Of a DNA stretch of 64,000 nt, positions 56,201 to 64,000 are shown in pieces. Source of the stretch: Lingula anatina (lineage: Eukaryota; Brachiopoda; Lingulata; Lingulida; Lingulidae); contig NW_019773759.1 of NCBI RefSeq assembly GCF_001039355.2, positions 19,108 through 83,107 on the forward strand. The letters are read 5' to 3'. Every line of letters begins with the position of its first letter. Within the stretch, counting starts at the first letter, position 1. The notes beneath the pieces are model-generated. The model was not told where the DNA came from, did not search any database, and saw only the letters and a program-made list of their open reading frames with translations. The position numbers and the translations under genes were made by a program.

Positions 56201-57077
56201 ACATACGTCACACTTCCGGCAACCAATGAAAGGGTAGATCACAACTCTGTCACCCACTTTGATGTCAGGGTCATCTGTACAAAGATATAGGTTATAATTA
56301 TCATTCAAACCTGTATCTGTAGCATGAAAGGAAATATCATAATCGCAATACTCGTGATGAATCTTGTTTTCAAAATAAAATTTAAAAGGGGCATCAAATT
56401 CACTTCAATTCAATTTTTCATGCTAATTAGAGGGATAATAACTCTTCGTGTGAGATCTATATTTCACAATAAATACATTGTGAACAACTCATAGATATAT
56501 AATTTATTCTGTTTTACCACAAAAACAGCAGTTATATATATTATTCTGAAATCTGAGCTTGTCTTTAGACCACGTGACCTCCATTGATGGCTATACTCTC
56601 TTATAATCTCTTAAGATGTTATAACTAAAAAAAAACTTAAAAAAAAACAACAACAAGGGACTAACTTTGAATGTAAAAATGGATTCATTAACCATTGGTA
56701 AGTATGGAAAATTTGTTGTTTACTCCAGGAAAATTCATTTTTTTATTGGCCAAAACGAGTTATTATCCCTTTAAGCGAACTGAAAACAGTGACCGTGAAA
56801 CATCCTGCATTTAGTGCATCTTAAAAACGCCACTTACCAGCACTCGATTTATCTCCCAGTGAGTGGACAATCCCAGATATTTCATGACCTGTTGAGAGAG
56901 TATTCGTAGTAATGAATATCCAGTTATAGAAATTGGAGTACGATTAATAATTAATTTTGGCTTTTATTTGTTGTGCCTGAATATTTATGAAACAATTATT
57001 TTTTTCTTTGAAACGCGCTACACATTCTTCAGAGAAGAATATATTAGTGTGTTTGCGTACATGAACATGCGTTTGCA

Positions 57078-57113
<36 letters not shown>

Positions 57114-59562
57114 CGCGCGCGCCCGTGATTAATAAAAAATATATTTTTTAGAAGAAATATAGTCAACTCTGAGACAGGCACATACTACGACAAGTGTATC
57201 AAGCAGTTACTTTGTGTAGAAATTTGTTAATTTCCATGTATACATGTATTTATGAGTACTATGAATAAAGTTACGTTCTTCTGTCTTGCAGTGAATTTGG
57301 CCAAGTGCCAATATATTCTAACTGGCTCCAAGTTCACAAAAAAAAAAAAAAAAAAAAAATTAAGTCAGGTTCCCTGGCTCGGAACTTAATTCCAAAGTTA
57401 CATGGTCACATGGGCACATCTTACCCTATCAGGAGCAGTGTAACAGTACTCTCATTCATAGAAACTCTAGTCAACTAAGCCAGGGAGCTGACTTATGGCT
57501 GACTTATGTTTTTTTTTCTTTTGTAGTAATGGGGCCTGGGCTTACTTTGGCAACCTTTATATTGTGGCATCACACCGTGCAGCAGCGTATACGTAGCTTG
57601 GGATTTGGGACGGGTTTTAAATGTTTAGATAGTGCCACATGGTACATTGCGAGTCTCTCAATTTTCTTTTTGTACACATGGTAGTATGATTTACACATTT
57701 ACACGTGAAACAATGGCTGACTATATGTACATGTACACGATGATTTTTTACGGGGTCGTTTCAAAACACTGATTTTAGGCTTAGAAAAAGAAGCGGAAAC
57801 TCTCACCTAGTACAAAGTTGTGCGGATCGCTGAGGAAAGTCATTTCTTTTCCATCGCCCAATTCTGTTTTGTTCTCCCAAAGGTGAATATCAGAATGACA
57901 AATGCCAGCGAAACTGGTCTAGAATAAAACGATTGATTAAGTACTTAATTAATTAATTGATTAAAAGATTTAAGACGGGACATATAGAGGTACAGTTTGC
58001 AATGCGCTTGCCTTAATATATAATACTGGGCATTTGGTGTTTGATATTTTGGATATGTCAAGTTTGAAATACTGACAGAGCATCAATCACTCTTTCAGAC
58101 TGCCGTGTCAGAGTTCTGACTTGCATGGCTGTCAGGTTGTTCTTGTCACTTCTGTTCTTGAAAAAAGACCTACATCAAGTCATGTGACCTTATTCCGAAT
58201 GCCTTCTTCCACCAATCAAAGTATCGGAGTCGTTGGCGTCCTTCTGTTCTTTTAGTCTGCGAGGCAACCCGTAACAGCTTTTTTTTTAATCAAAATCAAG
58301 TCCACAAATACACGTCTGCCTGCCAAGAATGTACCACATAGAACTTTGCATAACTTGTACTAATAATAGTCAAAAGTTTAAAGGCTGAATCATGGCAAAA
58401 CAATTCCGCTCAGAATATATGTTCCACATGTATAATTGTACAAAAAATTATTACGAGGTCATGCGTTAAGACCTCCAGAGACATAAAACAATTGGAATAA
58501 ATGTGCTGACAACGTTTGAATGGAAGGACGTTTGCAAAAGCAATACAAATCTGTTTCGGCGGAGAATATCAAGCCAAAAAGTCGTTTTTTACCACCACTT
58601 AAAACACACAAATTTGTGATGACTAAACAACCCGTGGGGTAAATTTGTCATCGTTAAAACACCTAAAAAAATTACAGACCCGTGCTCATCAATTCGAAAT
58701 TATGCAATGTTCCCACAGTAAAACAGCACAGTTTAAGCTGGGAATGCGTTTTATAATTTTCTTTCAATGGATCAAAAAGATTGATGAAAAGTTGGACATC
58801 AATCGGGAAGTATGATAAATTACAAAAAAATCCTTTATTCCTGCGCCATTAAGTACAGATCAGCTAGGTCTAATTAAGTAGGACTAATTAATCAGTAGGA
58901 CTAATTAAGATACGAAGTTGTAATGTTTTAACAGTATGGCTGTAAGTATATAACCATTGCCGAAAGCTGTGATGAGGGGAGGGAGAGCGATTCCCCCCGC
59001 CCCATTTCCAGAGAATTTTGAACATTTATTGGAACGTTTCCAAAGCTTTTACGCTCTCTTTATCCCACTACACCAGAAGCCTCTTACTTATTGTAGGCCC
59101 CAACCTTTTTTCTCATCTTACACATGGCGCTGCAAAACTGTACATTTGTTAAAGAAACGAAATTGAAAAGCATGCATTAGTATTTAAAAACTTTCAAAGA
59201 TTTTGGACATGACGTACCGGTGGTAAAGTAGGAACATACTCGTTCCTGGAAAAAGATTGGCAGTAAAAATTCATACCAGAATTCCTTTTCACTGTCCCTT
59301 TCAAAGCACGGTATTGGAGTTTTTGAAACAGTAAAAATCGTGGACCATGATGTCAGAGCTTTCAACCATTACTTTGCTTTTTATAAATTTATTGCTTACT
59401 TTGGAATTAACTAAAACACACTAACTTATTTTTTAAAAAAATTAAAGCGTATACCTTAATGACAAGTCCTTCTGGCGGTGGTTTGGGGATTGCCTGTTCC
59501 ACAATTTTCAGCGGTTCCTTGGGCGCTGGAACTTGAGCCGAACGCATCACGGGAGCAGACAT
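53215..59562 (-). CDS. Zinc-dependent alcohol dehydrogenase-like, copy C
   Basis: Ten exons in transcript order: 59562-59455, 57918-57807, 56888-56838, 56274-56133, 55868-55708, 55284-55175, 54837-54774, 54339-54221, 53717-53568 and 53325-53215. Lengths are identical to A and B (375 aa), with no lesions. It begins MSAPVMRSAQVPAPKE and ends KMDD, closer to B than to A at the C-terminus. The zinc ligands (GICHSD, GHE, IACSG), the structural zinc cysteines (GCRKCDVCSGG), GAGGLG and the NAD-favouring Asp (SADIT) are all present. Intron 2 carries (TG)n(CG)n, a poly(A) run and a palindromic element. Intron 3 carries a MITE. None of these is in A. Enzyme type is as for copy A; the substrate is unknown. 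Confidence 0.92.
56431..56770. mobile_element. 340 bp MITE in ADH-C intron 3 (AGGGATAATAACTC TIRs)
   Basis: Perfect 14 bp terminal inverted repeats lie at 56431-56444 and 56757-56770. The flanks are TTAG and TTAA, a possible 4 bp duplication with one change. The matching introns of ADH-A (41.1 kb) and ADH-B (49.0 kb) lack it and remain alignable on both sides, so it inserted in copy C only. No ORF. I recall similar AGGGATAATAACTC-like ends as abundant in mollusc genomes. Confidence 0.78.
57078..57123. repeat. (TG)n(CG)n alternating purine-pyrimidine tract
   Basis: About 14 TG units are followed by about 8 CG units, which is strong Z-DNA-forming potential. ADH-B has a degenerate GT-rich counterpart at about 49292-49340. 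Confidence 0.85.
57338..57359 (+). repeat. Poly(A) run of 22
   Basis: An uninterrupted A run immediately 5' of the palindromic element at 57361-57495. Confidence 0.9.
57361..57495. mobile_element. 135 bp palindromic element (TAAGTCAG...CTGACTTA ends)
   Basis: The left arm TAAGTCAGGTTCCCTGGCT (57361-57379) pairs with the right arm AGCCAGGGAGCTGACTTA, with one mismatch and one extra base. The loop is about 98 bp. The right end is followed by a tandem copy of GCTGACTTATG. The structure fits a small foldback MITE. It is absent from ADH-A and ADH-B. No confident target-site duplication was found. Confidence 0.55.
57919..59454 (-). other. ADH-C intron 1
   Basis: A 1.5 kb intron homologous to intron 1 of A and B, containing the GC-rich block near 58976-58998. 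Short ORFs here are fragments of the repeat block, not genes. Confidence 0.75.
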
Positions 59563-60210
59563 CTTGGTCTGGGGCGTCTGGTTCTGTGTTTAACTAACCT
59601 GGGAGAAACGCGACCTTCTTGTAGAGTTGCTTGCTAATATTTGAAAAAAAAAAAGAAATTGACCTTTGAACAGCGAGGACGTGGTGCTGTAGATTATAAA
59701 TGTATCACGAATATAAATGGAGGTCGAGTAACGCAGTTCGGTACCTACTCGTGCCTTGTGTGTTATTCAACTGTGTTTTTTAAAATGTCGGCGCTCTCTC
59801 ATTTTAACACTTGCAAATATAGTATTTAGTTGGCGATCAAATGGCAAAACTGCTAACCGCAATGAAATATACTTTGGCATCATGCAATACACACATATGA
59901 AAACGTCAAACTGTGGCAAATGGGCTGGTCTGTCTGGCTGTGAACGAACTGAATACTTTAAACCCATTGAATTTAGTGATAAAATCGATACAAATCAGTG
60001 CGATAAATATTCAATATAGAATTCAAAATAGACACATATCACGATTTCAGGAGTCTGTAGAAGATTCTAAAGCCATATCTTTTATCTGACTTTTTGTGTG
60101 TTATCCTATTTTTAAATGCCAAGAAATCAGGATTGTTCGTTTAACAGTGATGACAAATTTTAGAATAAAACAGGCATTCTGTATTACACTTTCGACGTCA
60201 TCGAGTTATT

Positions 60211-60245
<35 letters not shown>

Positions 60246-61932
60246 TTTTGGTCCAGGCTGAAAGCTTGAGAGTTGGTAAGAACTTGGAAGAGATAACCAA
60301 TGTGAAAAGGTGACTTTATTTGTTCCATTGCAGTCATGTAAAATATGACGTCAAGGTACCGCATCTTCCTACTGGTAGTTGTGTAAAGAAAGATGTGTTT
60401 AAGGCTGAAATTAAACAAAAAGAAAGGTTAATCACCATCTGGTTCTCTTCACCTTTAACCAGAACTGTTTTTTTTCCAGCACATCTGAGGTTAACTTGTT
60501 AATCATATGGACAGTGCTTGTCATTTTTTAAGTCTTTCATTTTTCTGAACGAACTTAACAAAGCTAATTAGTTAATTGCCTTGTTTTTTGTAAGTATTGA
60601 AAATACTAATAATTTTTTATTAGAATACGTCTTTCAATGTCGGTAGAAAATAACAACGAAGCATGTGACCAAAATGTGACTACTATGTTTTAAAAGGGAT
60701 TGTTGAAAAGATACCATTACACAGTATTACAGAGTTTATAGTTCTATAGGTTTATGGATGTTCAGTTTTGAAAATCTCAAGAAGATGCACTGAAACATGT
60801 ATTTCTTTCACCAAATTCAATAAGGCCTACTATGAAAATTTCAAGGGACAAATCAATTTACTGCTCTATCATAATGAAAATTTTGCATTTGATGTTTTAA
60901 GTCTGCATTCACAACTACAAAAGTCGGTGTGGCAGGAAAGTTAATAGTCCAGGAAAGAAGGTCTGGGGTTCCATACAGATTAACACAGGTTGAGGGTAAC
61001 CGGAAGTATTGGAGGCAGTATATGGGACAAATGTCGCCTGTTCAAAGTGATGGGAAACGGACTTCGGTTTTTAGGAAACTGCCATTTCTGTCACACCGAT
61101 TTAGAAATCAAGTAAAGAACAAGTCTCACTATTTCGCACTTTATTACAAGGGAGGGAAAGACATTAGTGATATATTTTGGACTGACTGTATAATAATGCA
61201 TTTCTGCTTCCAGTATTCGTTAATGAACGGCAACCGTCGTTTTCTGATCTTAAACTGTTGTAAGGCCTGTCCTTGCATTTTAAATGAGAAATTGATAACC
61301 ATACCCGTGTCACGGTGTGCGTTTAGGCCTCAACTATTCTACTGTTCACCATTATAGATATCCATGGTAACTTACATTATAATGTGCGTTTGTAACTAAA
61401 TCTGAATCATTCAAGAAGCAAATAATCTACATGTAGAACAGTACAAATAATAATTTCCATGAAGTAAACGGCGCAATGATGATACAAGTAAAACATATGT
61501 TAGTCCTTTTTTTCTAAAAGCACTTCTTGAATCGTCCAATTTTATTCGTTATAAATGAGCCAGGGCCCAAAACAAAGAGGGATGGGGGGGGGGGGGGTAG
61601 GTTGGCTCCCTTCCCCTCTTCCAGAGATTTTTGAAAAATATTTTTGGTGTATCTTTATTACGTGGTAACCTTTTCTTTCTTCCAGTCTTTTATGTCTCTT
61701 GCTTTCCTTCTGGTGCACACGTGCAGTACAAATATACCAATATCATGAAGGCTTTCGGCAACTGATTCCAAACGTTTTTTCTCCTCCTACGGCCCCGTAC
61801 AATATACGTACATATTTCCACGTTAACTCGTTAAAAATGAACAACCGTTTTATATTCTCCTGTTTAACTAGTTATGAATATACAGTTCTACTTCTGATTA
61901 TATTCTACTGCTACAATCGTGCGGCCTTGTTT
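59563..61932. other. ADH-C 5' flank and ADH-D 3' region
   Basis: The first about 230 bp matches the ADH-A 5' flank. The rest has an (ATTT)n run near 60207-60247 and a repeat block at 61560-61820. A 142-codon open frame at 60929-61357 begins with GTG, is unlike anything I recognise and is not called. Unlike the earlier junctions, no SLC25A3 remnant was found here. Confidence 0.6.
61560..61820 (+). repeat. Diverged copy of the ADH intron 1 G-rich repeat block
   Basis: It shares with ADH intron 1 (43078-43325) the order: CCAGGGC, a long G run (about 61586-61599), CTTCC...CCAGAGATTTTTGAAAA, GCAACTG...CCAAAC and TTTTCTC-TCCTACG. It lies outside any ADH gene, downstream of ADH-D, so the block is a mobile or dispersed repeat and not only an intron feature. 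Confidence 0.55.
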
Positions 61933-63937
61933 CTAGAGTTTCAGAATGGCGCGGCCCTTTATTTGTCCTTTCTTCAAAAGCCCAAGGACTTCTGTCGCCT
62001 GATCCAGCTCGTAGAACACAAGTGGAGGAGGTTTCAGCTGGAACAGAACCAAAAAAAAAAAAAAAAATTAATTGCGCAACTGTGAATGGGATTTTGGTAT
62101 TTATTGACATTGAACTGTAATAAATAAATAAATAACATCTAACCATAGAAACACCCCGTTAAAATGCAGACGCCAAGTAACATGCTTAAATGTTTGGATC
62201 AGAAGCATTGTTTTCAGGAACGTTTGGTATGGTTACACATGGAATGAGCACATCCACTGATTTTTCAGAAATACATTGATCTATGTTTGGAGAGTTTACC
62301 CCGCTGCACATATTTTCAGTCAACTTGTAAATATACAAATTGTATTTTAACGTTCCCATTACCTTCCCAACCGTACACGTTCAACCGACATAAATAGGCT
62401 GAATAATCCCTTTCTTTTTATCAGTTTAAAAGGAATCCAGTGGAATAAAATGTATGAAAAACAATCAGATTTCTTTGCTTTCAACTGAACGAAACAAGCA
62501 GTTTTCTATCAGTCAAATTAGAAAAAAAAAAACGTTGTATGTAAAGGTAAACGACATTCTATCCAATGACCACGGTATTTCTAACACCAGGTGTCAGGGC
62601 GGTAACAGGAATTGCAGTCTCGTGCAAGTCTCGTACCTTTCTCTGATCAACCAGTGCCACGAGGTCTTTAAGTTGTTGCGGGTTTCCCACGTACACCCCT
62701 CTAACACACTGCGTCTTCAAGGCAAAGACGGGGAGAGGGATGTTCAGACAGCCACCAAACAGGCCAACACTGCCAAGGATACCACCCTGTAAATAGAAAA
62801 AGTGTGTAGCAGGTGTAATTTGTATGTAGATCCTGTTTTAAAGAGACTTAACGTGAATTAAATTTTCCATAAAACGTCGGGTCGACCCTCTTTAAAGGAT
62901 TATGTACGAGTCAGCCTTTAAATCAAGGCCATTTGACGAAGGTTCAAAACATTATATGACTCATAGGTGAAAAAAGTATTTTAGTTACTTTTTTACCGTC
63001 TTAATACAAGAGACTGAAAAATATATTTCACAGTATGAACCAATTGTTTTGAATGACAAGGGAGAGTGTTCTGTAAGAGATGAGCTAGTGACTAATCAGG
63101 CATATGCCGCTAGAAGCAGAAAAAATCCAGAATTTATTACATGTGAGTGAGAACATCTGTAAAGAGATCAGGGTATATTTGGTAGTTCATCAAATAGAGC
63201 TACAGATATTTGGTCAGCAACCAAAGTTAGAAATTACTGCTTAATATGCCTTGTTGATCGTACATGCAGTAGAACATATTTGTTTCCAAAACAAACCAGG
63301 TAAGTTGTAAAAAAAACCCTTTAAATCATAATTATTATCGTCATAACATGGAAAGCAATTTGAGATATTAAGTATACTTAAAAAGACCACCGTCCCACTA
63401 GCAGTCTGTTACAAAATCACTGTCTCGGATAGGTATACATTAATTTTGTATGCTATTTTAGAGTCCCCTGATGTCAGAGGGTATCCAGTGGCGATCACGA
63501 TTCCATTTCACTTAAAAGACATGCTGTGTTTCTTTTTGATTTTCACTTACGTGGTGGAGAGCGTTCAGTGCCCTGGTCGTAGTAGGGCCGGCGTTGACCA
63601 GGTCAATAGCAGCGTCCAGACCACCCCCTCCTGCTTTCTTAGTAAGGGCCAGCATGTCTTCTTCCGTGCCTGGTTATTGAATTTAATATCATGCTTATTA
63701 CCATATTTATTTATTTGTCTGTCCGTCCATCCTCAACATTGCCTCTATACGCATTATTTGTTCATTTTGATAACTTCATTTTTACATTTATGCATTTATT
63801 TATTCATTTGTTTGTTTTTTTGTTGACTTGTTCACTCATATATCTTTGAGAAAAATTGTCGTTCTTGAAGTACCTTTAACGTCCCATAGGATCACATCAT
63901 CGGCACCAGCTGCCTTGGCGGTTTCCAACTTCTCCGT
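61933..63937 (-). CDS. Zinc-dependent alcohol dehydrogenase-like, copy D (partial, runs off the right edge)
   Basis: Four 3' exons in transcript order: 63937-63874, 63669-63551, 62786-62637 and 62037-61933. They correspond to exons 7-10 of A-C, with the same lengths (64, 119, 150) except the last (105 instead of 111). It reads TEKLETAKAAGADDVILWDV, then ...AAIDLVNAGPTTTRALNALHH, then GGILGSVGLFGGCLNIPLPV, and ends GRAILKL. It is clearly the same family but much more diverged from A-C than they are from each other, so it is an older duplicate. The N-terminal zinc-binding half lies beyond position 64000, so activity cannot be judged. All junctions are in phase and no lesion was seen. Confidence 0.87.
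62038..63550 (-). other. ADH-D introns 8 and 9 around exon 62637-62786
   Basis: Non-coding apart from the exon. No similarity to the corresponding A-C introns was noticed and no recognisable repeat family was found. Confidence 0.65.
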
Positions 63938-64000
63938 CTAAATATCAATAAATAAATATAAGTATGATTAAATTTAATAATTAATAATTAAATTTGATGT

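Larger units (their letters stand above)
52107..59790. repeat. Duplicated unit C: SLC25A3 exon 6 remnant plus ADH-C
   Basis: It has the same order as units A and B, with only the last SLC25A3 intron end, exon 6 and the 3' UTR left, followed by intact ADH-C and a 5' flank similar to that of ADH-A. Borders are approximate. Confidence 0.7.

Noticed and set aside
60929-61357. 142-codon + strand open frame
   Set aside because: It starts with GTG, matches no family I recognise, has no splice or promoter support, and lies in a repeat-rich intergenic region.

Overview
The window is animal nuclear DNA. Genes are split by many GT-AG introns, intergenic DNA is AT-rich, and microsatellites and short terminal-inverted-repeat elements are common. 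Protein matches are to animal housekeeping genes. A mollusc or other lophotrochozoan is my best guess. It rests partly on a repeat with the terminal motif AGGGATAATAACTC, a type I remember as frequent in molluscan DNA, so it is an inference. All gene models were built by hand from reading frames, GT/AG borders, phase agreement and remembered family sequences. No search was run.

Layout, left to right. (1) 410-523 is the last coding exon of ISY1 (splicing factor, + strand), followed by its 3' UTR. (2) 2650-17251 is HDHD5/CECR5, a mitochondrial HAD-family protein (+, 8 coding exons, 448 aa), with a 6.3 kb first intron and a repeat-bearing 3' UTR. (3) 27776-21311 is PDHB, pyruvate dehydrogenase E1 beta (-, 12 exons, 361 aa), tail to tail with HDHD5. 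(4) 28218-31378 is SLC25A3 copy 1, the mitochondrial phosphate carrier (+, 6 coding exons, 341 aa). It is head to head with PDHB across a 441 bp interval and contains an assembly gap (29599-29908). (5) 33272-37359 is SLC25A3 copy 2 (+, 6 coding exons, 364 aa). Its first exon is too short to stand out as an ORF but is clear from homology and phase. (6) From 38045 to the right edge lies a tandem array of zinc-dependent medium-chain alcohol dehydrogenase-like genes, all on the minus strand. Copies A, B and C are each complete (10 coding exons, identical exon lengths, 375 aa). A more diverged fourth copy, D, runs off the window.

Broken pieces of SLC25A3 lie at 44813-45594 and 52302-52459, upstream of ADH-A and ADH-B respectively. 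They show that the duplicated unit was 'SLC25A3 3' half + ADH gene', copied at least twice, with the SLC25A3 part then decaying. SLC25A3 copies 1 and 2 are nearly identical in DNA over the centres of exons 3-6 but diverged in exons 1-2. That pattern suggests gene conversion of the 3' half while the 5' half was free to specialise.

HDHD5, PDHB and SLC25A3 all encode mitochondrial proteins. PDHB feeds acetyl-CoA to the TCA cycle, and SLC25A3 imports the phosphate used by ATP synthase. PDHB and SLC25A3-1 appear to share a bidirectional promoter with a CCAAT box and a CACGTG E-box. The HDHD5 promoter carries the same two motifs. The ADH array probably oxidises alcohols or aldehydes with NAD; its physiological substrate cannot be read from sequence. 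I saw no tRNA, rRNA or CRISPR array, and no autonomous transposase ORF.
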